This document shows, one piece after another, positions 40,501 through 53,900 of a DNA stretch of 64,000 nucleotides (the stretch's first letter is position 1; each line of letters opens with the position of its first letter). Below the pieces are notes generated by a model. It had not been told where the DNA came from. It searched no databases and saw nothing but the letters and a program-made list of their open reading frames with translations. The position numbers and the translations under genes were made by a program. The DNA is from Rhopalosiphum padi (lineage: Eukaryota; Arthropoda; Insecta; Hemiptera; Aphididae): contig NC_083597.1 of the NCBI RefSeq assembly GCF_020882245.1, positions 34,698,652 through 34,762,651 on the forward strand, given 5' to 3'.

Positions 40501-42975
40501 GACTTTTCGACAGCCTGGGTATATATGATGTTATAAATCTCTGTAATTTTGTGACCTTTGTCAACTTTACTATACTCGATGTGATATCATATTGACTGGA
40601 AGAGTGGCAGTGGATTCTGAGTACTATGCTATGTGTACTAACGCAATACGATAGAGAGAAACTATAATGATATTCAAAGGTTATTATAGTGCGAGTTCCT
40701 TGATATAAATAATGATTCTATTATAATTATTTTCACGAATTTTCGCTTAAATAAAAATGATTTGATGTTGAATGTAAAATAGTTTGATTTTGTAAACGAG
40801 ACTTAGTATTAAGTGTTAGACACTGAAAAATTTGTTATTATTTTTACATGTTATTTATTTTAAGTTTAAATGACATTAAACTTGTGTACGAATGAAATTT
40901 TATTTTTATCTCGACCCTGGAATGGTTATGGATTCAGTAGTTTTGGAAAGGTATTCTTCGATGAATAAAGAGGCGTAACAATTTTAAGAAACAATAATTA
41001 TATATGTTTTTTAACTTGACTAGTTTTTAGTAGGATATACCTAATTTTTAACAATTTAGATTTTTAGTAAAACGATAAATAATATATTTTACAATGACAT
41101 AGGTTTCTGAAAGAAAAAAATTGTCATTTTTTAAACATTAAAATCATAAGATTCAATTTTCCATTTTGAGTATGAGTTCTGCTTTCTGGTATCCAATTGG
41201 ATTTAATTTGTATCAAAGTAATTGCCTGTACTGTAAAAATATGTTGGAAAGCAAAAAAAATAAAATAAGTAAAACAGAAATATTTTAGTATTTTTTTTAT
41301 ATACTCGTATATTTATATATATATATATAAATGTTGAGTAAAATTTGTTTGAGAGAAAACGATTGAAAATGTAATAAATAATTCTAAGAACCATTTAAAA
41401 ATATAAAAATAAACATACATAATTTATTTTTATAAGCGTTCAATATTCAAATTTTCACATAAGTCGTAAAAACCACAAAACCATATTACGTTAATATTGA
41501 CTTATATGTTTATATCAATATTATGCGATTATATATAATATAATTATACATGTATAAAATATGTGATGTTTTTAGTAAATTGTGTTCAACGTTACATATT
41601 ACTAATGGAAAAATAAATGACTTATAATAATATAAATAAATTATAAAACATCCATAGAATAAAGGCTGACATACCTAGGGTTGATACTTTTAAAAATTCC
41701 CAGAGGGTTACATCGACGTAAGTTTCCAGGTTAGGATATTCCAGGGAATATTTTTATGCCATCTTTTTTCTAATTACCTTAGAGATATAATATTATATTT
41801 GTAAGTTAAAATTACATTTTAAAAAAACTATTTTTTTCTATAACAGAGCAACTTTATATACTTACGCTGAAATAATTATTAGTTAGTTGATTAAGTAATA
41901 TTAAAAAATTGCAATTTTCACGTTAATATAATAATCTCAAAAATATATTTTACGTGACAAATTTTACAAATTATATAGAAATTTCAAGTTAAAATTCTGA
42001 CGAAATTATATATTTAAACTAAAAATAACTATTTAAATTATGTTTATTTCATTCAAAGAATATTATTCGTTGGAACTTAAAACTATTCACCAGACCGCAT
42101 AGTATCATTAACTATAAAGTTTTCAAAATATTTAAATTAATTTTAAGCTATTTACTCCGCTATATGGTATTTCTAATCTGACTTGTATTATTAATAAATA
42201 TAATAATAATAACTTCTATAAATGTTCGCATTATTAAAAGTACATATAAGATATATTAGCAATAGCTATCTACACAACAACTTAAGGTGGTGATGTCGTA
42301 CGCAATTTATTATTAATTTCAAATTTGAAAAAATTAATTATGAATTATCTACATAGGAAACTGGAAATACACAGAACATTTTATTTAGTTACCATTTCAA
42401 CGTAATACACTGTTACTACGAATTTTAATATTTCACGAGTTACTTATTCACGTGATTTTATTTTTTAATATTTAATAACGAACTTAAACTTTGTCCATTT
42501 TTATCAAAATATTATTTTTGATGAAGAAATAGGTGTAAATTATTTAAAAAGGAAACAGTTGTTACCTACTTCAAAACAAAATAATAACGCACAAGACTCG
42601 TACACAATCTATAGAAGGTCTATGGCCTAACGTAAAAATAAAATATGACATAAAAGTAAATGGAGCTTCACCTTTACTTGAAAGGCAGTTAAAATAAGAG
42701 CGTTGACGATCAATACACCCATCTTTAGATACTATACCTAAAGATTGTCTAACAGACATGAATACGACATTTTCAAATTAAAAAATTAATAAATTAAAAA
42801 TAGTTAGTAATATAGATTACCTGGTGTTATATTATTTCTATTAAAATGTTATTTAAATTATAATAGTGGTTATAAAAATAAAAGAAACATATTGAACATA
42901 TATTAAATGTAATGCAATCAATTTATAATGAATAATACCGTAATTCAATATTATTTTTGAATAGATCGCGTACAA
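37511..42975. other. AT-rich stretch without recognised gene
   Basis: No exon or RNA gene was recognised. Slightly GC-richer patches near 39655-39715 (AGAGAGGCGAGAAAGACGA and GGCGGCTCCAAGG) and 40370-40410 may be repeat scraps. The frame at 39963-40187 (minus) and the one at 41203-41394 (minus) look like chance. Confidence 0.6.
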
Positions 42976-43240
42976 CAGGGGTGGCAATCCAGTCGATCGC
43001 GAGATGAATTTGAGTCGATCGCGACATCTTTTCCCATTTTCTTAAAATTTTGAATTTTTTTCAGAAAACAATTAAAATATTTTTTTTTTTGTAAATTTGT
43101 ATATTTTTGTATATCTCAGGAATATAAAAATAATATTTAGAAAAAAGCAATAAATAACTATGTAACACACATTGACAACCTTTTTTTGGTCGATCACGAC
43201 AACCTAGAAAATCTCGGAGGTTGATAGTTGGCTACCCCTG
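42976..43240. mobile_element. hAT-type MITE, 265 bp
   Basis: Left end CAGGGGTGGC and right end GCTACCCCTG (reverse complement CAGGGGTAGC) form the TIRs. Flanking octamers GCGTACAA (42968-42975) and ATGTACAA (43241-43248) look like an 8-bp target duplication with two changes, as expected for hAT. The subterminal word GTCGATCGCGA occurs twice on the left, and a variant GGTCGATCACGAC lies on the right. There is no coding capacity. The mismatched duplication suggests a fairly old insertion. Confidence 0.82.
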
Positions 43241-46185
43241 ATGTACAACATCATTAGCCGACTTAAAAAATACAAACATTCCTTGAACAATCCTCTCAAT
43301 CTTACTAAAAAACTCCACACAGCCACAAAAAACCACCCAAATCCATTAATTTACAAACACTACCTAATCCAGTAGTTTTCAACCAGCATTCCATTAAATT
43401 AATCTGTTTAATTATAAAGCACTAACTATTGAAAACTAGATACTTCACTACAGTAAATCAAATTACTTGGTTATTTTTATATCTCGGGTAATAATTAGAC
43501 TACTAATATTTTTTTTTATTATAGTAGACATGTCGAAAACTTTAAAGTTTAGACCATACAAAATATCTTAAAAACAATAAAAATGACTATGTATAAAAAA
43601 AAATGAACTATCTAGAATTTAAATTAACAAACATGTGCTTTTACGATATTACAAAGCGTTTAATCGAATGATGACCGTCACAGTGGTTGGAATTGGGGGC
43701 AAATTTTAATTAAACACGATATTTGCCCTTGTTGAGTAGTATATTATGTCATGTAACAAATGTAATTTACAACATTTAAAATAAAAAACATAAATAAACA
43801 TTCAATAAATACATATTGTAAATAAAATAAGATTCAATTTACATTGCAATTTTCTTCCGGCACTCACAATTTTCAATTGTTATTAAAACAATTTATTTTA
43901 AGTACGAATTCTCGATTAAAGTTTATAAGTTGAAATTTGTAACTTAAAAACTACTTACAATTTTTAATTCAGTAAAATAAATTGAGTATAATTTTATTTA
44001 AGTATTCTCGTAATTGTAATTTTATATTCTAATTCATTTCCTACGAAAAAAAAACAACACGGATGATGAATCTTCAAAACTTACAACAGATAAATATTTG
44101 ACTTAAATTCAATGGTTTTAAGTTAACAATTTTATTATGCCCGTTTTACTAAATACGTGTATAATTCTTGTTAACAATTAAACCAGGAATATATGTATGC
44201 ATTTCGTAAAACAATTCATGTGCACTATGCGTATTGCTTTTACAATTAATACGCTAACTATTATTATAGCACAATAATTAAACAATATGTCCAAACACAA
44301 TAGAATTAATATAATGAAATTCTGCCACCAGACACTAGTTGTAGAGGCTGAAACTAAATGCGATGTTTTTGAGTTATATACATTTTATAATGTCATCAAA
44401 AGCAATAACTATGGATAAAAAGTAAGAAATAACTATATAGAATGTGTAATATAATTATTGTGTTTAGATACGTTATTTAATATGACGTCTCAACAATATA
44501 AAATTAGTCCCTCTTTTCCAAACCTAACTTAAAAAATGTAAAAACAAATATTTAAAAACATTTTATTGAGTTAGTTGAAAAGTAAAATAATGTTGATAAT
44601 GATTTACATTGATAGATACACGATAGTTTAATAATAATTTATATTGTATACGAGCTGAATATGAACTCATTAAATTTATAAATCTGATCCAGAACCAAAT
44701 TAAACTTTTAAAATGTAAATAAATATAATAATTACAAATATTATATGTAATAGTAATAGCATGACTAAAGATTATGAAATTATTCTCGTTTTAAATCATG
44801 TGTACGCCTTCTCTAATTAATAATACTAGTATGTTAGATGTCTACTTACTTGACACCACCGTAATGCAATAATTAATTGTATTTCTTATTCAATATAAAT
44901 ATGGTAAGTGTGGTAATAATAACAAAATATAAAAGCTATAATACTTAATAGGGAGTTAACCAACATTTTAAAATTAATTAAAGGAAAATCAGTGTCAACA
45001 TTAAATGTAGAAAACTCAAAATATTTTACACAAGCTATAATAATTACTCGTCTTGGCCGTCTTGCCATGTTATTAATATAACTGAAAAAAACAGTAATTG
45101 ATAAATTGACATAAAAATGATAATTATTATTAGGTATAGACAGTAAACCATTTACCTTTAAAGTCGATCTCGTCAATAATTTTACTATATTATTTAAAAA
45201 AAAACACATCTATAAAATAAACCATTTCTTAAAAAAAAAATAATTTTAATTTAACTATCGATAATCAACGCGTTTTTATTGAAATAAAATAATTATATCT
45301 CAATTTTATTTTAAAATTACTATGGACATTGTAATACTTTAATAACTTTATAATAAAATCGCAAAGATTTGACATTTCTAGCACCTATACGTTCAACCAA
45401 AACCGAACATGTAAGTAGGAGGTAGTGTAGGTATTATCTGGCAAAAGAGGTAAAACGTAAATTTTGCATCCAATTTCTTATCGATTACGTAAGCTATTTT
45501 AAACTTTTGAAACGCTTTTACTACCATCTGGATATTGTATTTTTCCAAAGAAAAAAGTGCATCTGTTTGAAAACCAATCGCCTCGTCGTTCCGTTCGGAA
45601 ACAAAAAAAAAAGGTAATTTTCAATTCTATTTTATCAGAGCGTAGAAAAAAAGCTATCGAAATAAAAATAAAATATTTATTTTCTTCTTTTTCGCATTAC
45701 CAAGTATACACATATATTTTTATTTTATATTTTATATAAAATCACGCGAGCAACACAATGACGCGCATTTCAACAATATCGTTTGTCATTTACCAAACGT
45801 CGTATTACTATTACATAACAACAGATAAAATCATACAATATCGCTTTAATGCAACAACTGGCATTCTAAACATTGCGTAAAAACTCGTTCGAAACGTAAT
45901 ACACACACACATCGGAGCAAAGCTATTTGTACATATATTTATATATTTATGTTGAACCACGGTATGGTATACCCATCGGCCACCTATAAGTTTTAGTCTG
46001 GAAATAGTGAAAAAATAAACCCAAGCAATATTCCCTCTGAGAAATAATAATAACTCGTACAGCGGTTGTGATGGATAAACTATACGGATAATTGGTTAAA
46101 TATTTAAATGTGAAAACCATATTAATCTTGCAGAATACACAACCATAACTGTTTTCTATCGATCATTGGTCACGAGATTATGAGT

Positions 46186-46203
46186 CATAACTTATAAGTT
46201 ATG
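46186..46203. repeat. 18-bp perfect palindrome
   Basis: CATAACTTATAAGTTATG is self-complementary over its whole length and is followed by a partial direct repeat (AGTTATGAGTTATGG). The word TTATGAGTTAT recurs near 25453 and 49824, hinting at a dispersed repeat or a common AT-rich word. Confidence 0.8.
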
Positions 46204-47937
46204 AGTTATGGCCACATTAAAGTAAATAATAATACACACTACTCTGTTCAAAGGATACTTATTATTTTCCCTTGGTACATCTATATATATAGTTGATGAA
46301 AACATCAGATTTCGTACAGTAGATTTTGGTCACACCAAGAAGGTTATTAAAAGTTAAAAACCACAATTTAATTATACTTTTTTTTCCTCGGTGCTTTGAA
46401 ACGAAATATTATGAGAAACTACAAGAACAGATCTAATTTAGAACTTTGCCTTTCCTCGATTCGATGTGTACGTGACAGCCCGAATGATTCAGTCTGATTA
46501 TATGTGATTTAAAATTATCTCTCGTAGAAAATCTTATCATTTTGATTATATTTATATTTTAAAAAAACCAGAAAAGTCACTCTGCTGTATATTAACTTTC
46601 AAGTATACCTACCTAAAGTGAAGGAATGTATGGAACATTAATTGAGTATAAGACACTGTAATGGATTTGTTAAAATTCAATTCAATTTAAATCATTAATA
46701 CAAAATACGATTCTGTATGTCAGCCTATATTACTTAAGATATTTTATTACACATTTATATTAAAAATTATTACTTTATATTTATATTTGTAACACGGTAG
46801 AATGAACTAGTTTTTTTCAAACGCATCATTATATACATTATAATAGGAACGTACTGTATAACTGTATGAATAAGTTCATGTAAAAAAAGCTAAAAACTTA
46901 TCTAAATATTTAAAAATAGTGTGTATAAAAAATAAAAATAATAATATATGCATTATGCAGTAACGGAAAGTTTTGATTAACGAATAATATTTTTTTAATG
47001 ACATCATATAAGTTATAACTTTACTTAAATCGTTATTTTTCGTTTAAATTTGAAATATCTGTGAAAAAAATAGCACATATGAATGTTCTTAAATCACTTA
47101 AAGTTGAAACAACGAGGAATCTTGAATTCAATTTCCAAGCTTTTTGATTTGGCATTAAAATATTATCTACGCTTGTAAAAAAAAAAATCGTAAAAAAAAC
47201 CACATGTAAAATGGAAAAACGTTTTAATGAAAAATCGATATTTTCCATATAAAAATCCAATGATGGTCGTAAAAAATGTATTTGAGTGTCTTAACTTTTT
47301 TTTTAATTCCCGTAAACAAAATATATGTGACACCTTGTATTACATTTTTAAGCTTGGGCATTATAATTAAAAAAAGCTATGATTTTTAACTACAAAATAA
47401 CTACAAATTCTTGTGATTTGGACGGATTTCTTCAAAGTTTTATATTTAAACGATTAGGTGATAAAAAAAAAAATAAACTGCAACTGTATTTTTGATATTT
47501 TACAATTTCTATAAACACAACGTATAAAATATCATGAACCCCTTCGAAGTTGCAGATTAAATCTTTTTTCTCCAGTATAAAAATGCCAAGGATACTAAAA
47601 CCAAAGACTTGTATGATGATAATACAACTTATGGTTTTATCCGTTGGCTTGCATGTGAAGTCGACCTACATGATGTTATTAATAATATGTATTGATATTT
47701 TTATAAAAAAAAAAAACTCAAATTATTATCGTACATTTTTTTTAATCGCTTTGAACGGATATGCATTGTAAATTATCTATTTATAAATAAACTTGCATAA
47801 TATTTATTAGAACTGAACATCCCGTCTGCCCAGACCCCCAGTACTTATCAATGAAATCGTAACGTTGCCGCGTTGATTCGAATTTTTACAACAAAAGAAT
47901 AAAGGTTTGATTTCTAAGTGCGGTTATTGTACTATAA

Positions 47938-47938
47938 A

Positions 47939-47970
<32 letters not shown>
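47938..47970. repeat. (AAT)n microsatellite
   Basis: About ten perfect AAT/ATA units followed by an A-run. It creates the artificial poly-Asn frame starting at 47918. Confidence 0.92.
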
Positions 47971-47977
<7 letters not shown>

Positions 47978-48244
47978 CATTATTTTATTGGCAGCGTTAT
48001 TGGAAGAGGTTCGTCGGCGCAATTACTTTTTCCCATCGTCCATAATTGCCTATTATTACCGGGAAGCCAAATAATCGTTAAGCACGACTGCCACGCGTAC
48101 TGAATTTTACTGAAAATCGTTGTTTCCAAATTATTGAATAGATTTATTTTTATAACAAAACGTAATTGATATCTTCAACCCACCTACTATGTTTACACAT
48201 CTGTTAAATCATTTCAATGTATTGTTTTTTTTTTTTGTTTTCAG

Positions 48245-48342
48245 ATTCCAGTACGGACATGCATATAAGCTTGGAAAATCGAAAACAAGTTCTCGAACGA
48301 GCCGTACAAACAGAAGAGACGAGAATCGTATCGGGATCGTAA
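48245..48342 (+). CDS. Candidate alternative mGluR terminal exon
   Basis: A long pyrimidine tract (T-run then GTTTTCAG) marks a very strong acceptor. In the phase left open by the 31090-31240 exon (G + AT) the sequence reads DSSTDMHISLENRKQVL, then ERAVQTEETRIVSGS and TAA at 48340-48342. The composition is less AT-rich than the flanks and looks coding. It could be a second C-terminal tail of the receptor, or the exon of an unrelated downstream gene. Another frame is also open through to 48386, so the reading frame is not secure. Confidence 0.35.
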
Positions 48343-50469
48343 TCGGCAAACAATTTCGAACGTATAATATCTTTTCTTCCCCCTAACTATCGAATGGAAA
48401 GCACAAAGGTACATGACAAGACTGAAACAATTGTTATGTTCTCTGGACGTTTTATAAACTTGCCAAAGTCTCGAAGGCGTATAATAACACTAATAATAAT
48501 ACTATAACTATAATAACAATAATATGAGAGGGCCATATCGATAATAATAATATAATTACGAATGTTTGAAAAGTCTTATCATTTGTGAAAATCATTTAAT
48601 TCCCGTAAGCAGTTTTAAAAGAAACATAAGGTGAAACCGATCATCGAAAATATGTTATTCATTGGGCTATTTTCAAAACACGTAACAATATATTTTTCTA
48701 CATTTGAATAATTAGTCATAATTAGTCCTACTATTACATTATTGACAGTCATAACTGCAGTATATACCTAACGATAATACGAAGTATTTCAACAAAAAAA
48801 TAAGCTCCTTAAAACGTTTACTACTTCTGTAAATAACATACATATATGTAATAACAAAAAAAACACGTCACATATTATATTTGGAAAAATATACTAAGTA
48901 AACAAAAAATAATACTGAATAGCTTGTGATCGAGGCTAATAATTATAATGTAGGTACATCAATCGTGTCATTAAATCGTTAATTTTAAAAATAAATAAAA
49001 TCTTAAAAATACGTTTAATTAAATATGCATATTATTATGGGAATAATTTAACTTTGCTTGGAGGCTGTTATCTACTTTAATTTTAAGTACAATGTAGGTA
49101 CTTAACATAAATTAGGAAATAACTTCTTTGTTTAGTTGAATCGTATATTGCTACCGAGTGAAGTTAAATTGTTTGTCGTAATTAAACTAGGTAATTTAAT
49201 TTAATATAATTTGAAGTAGTTTTTTTTTTTTAGAAAAATTAATTATTATGACATTACATTACTTAACCTGTAAATGACATGAGTAACAGACGTTTTAAAA
49301 TTATTTTTTTATTCTGCTGGTTTTTCACACAGCATTTACCAAGTTTTTTTTGTTGATGCCATAATGTCACTAACGGCACGCAAAGCGGCGAGAGATTTCC
49401 GGATGTATCTTTATAGTTTATAACACTAATAATATCTATTATGTATATTTGTTTCCTCATCAACGTGCAAGGCGGCGGCTGCAATTTGTTTGCCGTTTTG
49501 TCATTTCAATTATAAATAATTGCAGAACCCTTTCATTTTGTTTATAATTCACTAGGTCGGATTATTCGAATCGTGTTGGAAATTACAAAAGCATCGCTTG
49601 TGCCATATAACTACTAATATTTCATTTGTACCTGCACGAAAATACAAAGAAATGGGTGAATTTTAATTATACAGCAATCTACCTAGTCACTAGTTAGATC
49701 TTCCGAAACAGTGGCGCATTTAACCTTTAATCCATTTGTAGGACGGTAGACTGAAATTTCCTTTATTGGTTGGAGAGCATGTCCTATAGTACACGACATG
49801 TAGTGTGAATGTGCATATATTATGAGTTATAACTTTGATAGCCATAATCCCGGTGTGTTTGTATTAGAATATGTCAAACAGACATTCAACAGTCTAATAG
49901 GTCAAACTCATATTATTTTGTAACATTAACAGCGTAAAGATTTAAATCTTAATACGATAGCGTATGTATTATCAGCAACGCTATATAAATATACAACAAT
50001 ATAAAAATTAAAACTTACATCGTTGCCGGAAAAATTATTGTTTGCGATCGTTTAAATTTTAGATAGGTATATACTATGATTGTTTTTCAACTGCCGATAA
50101 TCGTTTGCAAACGTATGTTAAACTTTCACAATCCTGTAGCACCGATAATTTTTAACCATTTATTTGACTTAAAATAATTTAAATGAAATATCAAATCGAA
50201 TCGGTATAAATCGATTTACAACACTGGCAATAATGAATGTGTAATGGAATGGCAAAAATCTTGTCTGGTAACTTTTTCCGTATGACCCGACAATTATCAA
50301 CCACGTGTAACTATACCGAATGGAATCGGTATACCAACGACAGTATATAATTTCATTTAACACAAATATATATTTTTGACACGAATAAGTAAACATCAAA
50401 AGTTTAGAGTAAAATTAACGTGCGAATGCCGTCGTAGGACTCTAATAACGCAGTATTTATGCACCGTAG
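48343..50469. other. Stretch without recognised gene
   Basis: Some CpG-containing text near 49370-49500 overlaps a 73-codon minus-strand frame (49263-49484) with no recognisable product. Otherwise AT-rich. I see no element or RNA gene. Confidence 0.55.
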
Positions 50470-50700
50470 TTTTCGGCGTTATTTCTGGAGGGTTTCTTAT
50501 CCGTTGACTTGCTGCCACTCGTAACTTCGGAAGACTACAAAAACGAGAAGTCTACGCCACAAAAGGTCGTGGCTAAAGTGTCGGCTGTCGAACTTGCTCG
50601 TCGAAAAGTTCAAAACCGTATCGTTAAACATTGTTTGGACAAAACGTTTGACCGTAAAAAATTCCCTCTAGACGCATTAGCATCTTTTCCTCGTAATTAA
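50470..50700 (+). CDS. Unrecognised coding-like frame
   Basis: An open frame begins right after an acceptor-like CCGTAG and ends at TAA 50698-50700, 76 codons, in a CpG-richer island. The product includes the basic, amphipathic-looking stretch VVAKVSAVELARRKVQNRIV and ends LDALASFPRN. No domain or family is recognised. It is followed within 40 nt by another open frame in a different phase (50736-50921). It could be a terminal exon of an unknown gene, a decayed gene, or a chance frame in less AT-rich DNA. Confidence 0.25.
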   Translation, partial: FSALFLEGFLSVDLLPLVTSEDYKNEKSTPQKVVAKVSAVELARRKVQNRIVKHCLDKTFDRKKFPLDALASFPRN

Positions 50701-50735
50701 ATTTCTATGAAACGATTTCAACAACGACTGTAAAA

Positions 50736-50921
50736 ATGTCACGTGAATTTTTCTCGGACTGGCGCGTAAAATCGAAACTAAAAACGAAAAAAAAAAGTGT
50801 AAACGGTGAAATATTTCACGTGTCGTTTTATCTGCAACGCGCAGCTCTCTCGCGGTTAAGGAAAATGGTTCGTGAAATCGGATCGCCAGAAAAAATCTCT
50901 GCCGTCATTATATATTCTTAG
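50736..50921 (+). CDS. Unrecognised 61-codon frame
   Basis: ATG-started frame (MSREFFSDWRVKSKLKTKKK at the start) ending TAG at 50921, Lys/Arg-rich, with an A-run that could shift frame. It sits in a different phase from the frame at 50470-50700. No family is recognised. The island continues to about 51080 with C/G-rich text lacking a clear frame; on the minus strand a roughly 70-codon frame is also open there, so the coding strand is undecided. Confidence 0.2.
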   Translation: MSREFFSDWRVKSKLKTKKKSVNGEIFHVSFYLQRAALSRLRKMVREIGSPEKISAVIIYS

Positions 50922-53900
50922 GGTCGCTGCCACGCCGTTTGGCTGACCTCGCCAGCGAATACTCACAGCATGGTGTGCCGACCCGATTTGGTGGACAAGA
51001 CAAGCCCATTTACCCCCTTCTCCCGACCAGACGTTTAATACACCGAGATTGCATTACGACGGTGGTGCCAAAATACTAATACTACCATTACTTACGCTAC
51101 GAGTACACTTAGTAAAAATACTTGAAATTAGTGTTAAAAATCGTCTATATTAAAAAACTTTTTAGGATGACAAATCTAAACTCATTGATTTCGATTTTTA
51201 AAATTAACAAATAAAAATTATAATCAAGTACGTCATATTAGCCTATTACGCATTAGTCGAATTTCATGTGGTACAAACATGATTTTAATCAATGCAAATC
51301 TGTTTATAATATCTATCCAATTTATATTATTAAACATCATGATATATTATAATATTATAGTAATTCACGGAGTGACGTTTCAAAAATTTGTTACAAGTTA
51401 TACAGGTATAGGTAACTAATAGTAAAGCTTTTTCAAAATTGATATACTGCACGCTTCGACTATGAAAATTGTTTTTTTTTTATAATATGTAACGCTAATA
51501 AATTGTATTTTATTCACCAAAATACAATAAAAATATACATACCTATAAGTATATTAGTCAATATAAAAACGATTCGAGTTTGAACTAGTTTCTCAATAAC
51601 ATTAACGTACCATTCATTATGTACCCATCGATTCCATGGTTGGGTATATAACACTGTTCTCCATGCAAATACTCGAAAATTCAAACACTATTTAAATATT
51701 GTACCTAATTTCGTCGAAAATATACTTGAACATTAAATATTTACTTTTTCCTATATTAATTGAAACGATTATTAATATTCGACCAAATACATATTTTAAT
51801 GATCTCTCTCATTATAGTTCATTATTCGGTTCGTGGTGATTCTCGATGATGATGCACAAAGGCAATAATATAACGTATTGTTCAATTGTTGTTAATAAAT
51901 ACGTCCACAAACAACATTTCTTCGAATTTGAAAGCCAACATTTGTTTGTTATAGTATAAGGTCTTCCGGGTAATATGAATAACATTACATATTTTAAAAT
52001 AAATTCATACAAAATAAAACTTTGTCCATTTTATTCCAATTAGAAAATTCGTTTCAATTTAATTACTACGAATGTAAAAATAACAACGAGCGCAAACTAC
52101 TACAGACATCTTACAAAAACAAAATAAACGGAAAAAACGTTTTCTATTTCCTAAACAACTTAAAAAAATCTACGTAGGTCCGCGAAAATAAATGATTTTA
52201 ATAAAATACAACAACTACATTCGTTGCATTAGTTAAAGTGGTGAAGCTATTGGGATCGTTTGAAAACACACCATATTACACCTACCTATTACATTTAGAT
52301 TTTGTTCGTGGGTTTCCATTATCTAATTGTATTGCATTACTAATTAGCATTACCCTACTTCGACTACACCGAATTGAGAAACCGACAGATCGATACGCCA
52401 AATATCTAACCACATCAATCTCTTTTCGAATCTAATAACGCATAATGTGTCATTTGTATCGGCTTGGGAATCGAATTTAAAATGTCGTATAGCGTTTGGT
52501 ACGAATGTGAACTTTGCGTTGATTGCATAGCTGTTATAATCTTTAATTCGTCGAATAGCATAGTACACATGAACCCGCATATATTTTATACGTGCTAACG
52601 TCCATCTTAATTTGCCACGATTTTAGTTTTTTTTTTTTTTTTTATGAATATAATCAAAAATAATGAGCCAGAAAGTTCTAAAAAATTATTGGTTTAAATA
52701 CTGTAAAAAAATAACAAAAACGTGTAATCTGTATGCTAAATGTATGGAATCGGATGTATTTATACACAATTTGTATGCAAAAAAGTGTTGTAAATTGGAG
52801 AAAAATAGTTGTAATATCGAGTTTTGGAGCGTTTTAAATACATATTTGGAAATAATAAAAACTTAGGTGCGCCATAACGTACATAATTTATCTACTATGT
52901 TTTAATTAAAACCGCGTGAAATTTACGGTCGTTTTGTCTTATCGTTGTATAATGGATCTATTTTGATTAATAGTAAAACGTTAACTGAATAATTGAGAAC
53001 AAAAATATATGTTCCTAATACCTACCTGTCGGTGTCGGGTCCATTCGATTTTGGTTTTATGTTGAAACTAAATCGATTAATTATACATACCTATATAACA
53101 TATTACTCCAATGAAATTAAAGTGCGAAACAAATCGAGAAGATTTGTTCTGAAAAAAAAAATTATTGGTGTAATTCGTTTACAATTCCTAAAAGATACTT
53201 ATCTTAATAACACCGTGCTTTCTGTGAGACCGTCATTAAAACATTTCATTTCGAGTGCCAGTAAATGGCGATCGTCGTTGGACACGAAAATAAATTGTTG
53301 AATTTACCGAACAGTGTAGTGGTCTCAGGCACTCTTCACTACGCTTATAAAATTTTTGATAACGCTGGTTAATCTCACGTTTGGATATGAGGATGTCGGT
53401 AAAGGTGAAATAAGTGAACAGTCGGTTATGAAGTATATATTGTACATATATGTAGTTGAATATTAATTCAAAATAATATACTTGTAAAATTTGTGGACAG
53501 AGTGTAATAATTCTGCCCGGGAAATTAGCTTAACAAAGCTTAGGTATCCTGACTTATGATACAAGCGGCGATTCTGGGGCGTGACCCAATGACTCGAATA
53601 AATCCGGCGAGGTGAACGTATAAACTTTATTCTAATCGTATTGGGACTTATATAATGTATACAATATATACCGAATCTTGGCTATACTATTAAACGATAG
53701 GCTTAAGATGTGGATATCAAAAAATCCGAAAATGTGTTGTAAGATATCCTTCGGTTTCTATGTTATTTATGGCAAGTTATATTAAGAACCGATGTGGATG
53801 CTTTCGAGATCTTACTCGCTTTCAATGGTTTCTTGGAACCGTTACACGGTTTCGGACAAAGCCAGAGTTTTCCAATATCATCTAAGTAGTAAACAATTCA

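Larger units (their letters stand above)
43249..48244. other. AT-rich stretch without recognised gene
   Basis: No named gene. It holds an 18-bp perfect palindrome at 46186-46203 and an (AAT)n microsatellite near 47938-47970. Short frames at 44886 (minus), 45557, 47033 (minus), 47550 and 47918 (the last created by the AAT repeat) are not convincing. Confidence 0.6.

Noticed and set aside
47918..48103. Poly-Asn open frame
   Set aside because: Produced by the (AAT)n microsatellite; no protein family signal.
52993..53301. 102-codon plus-strand frame in a mixed-composition region
   Set aside because: No domain, no convincing start context or splice sites, and an A-run interrupts the composition; kept only as a remark.
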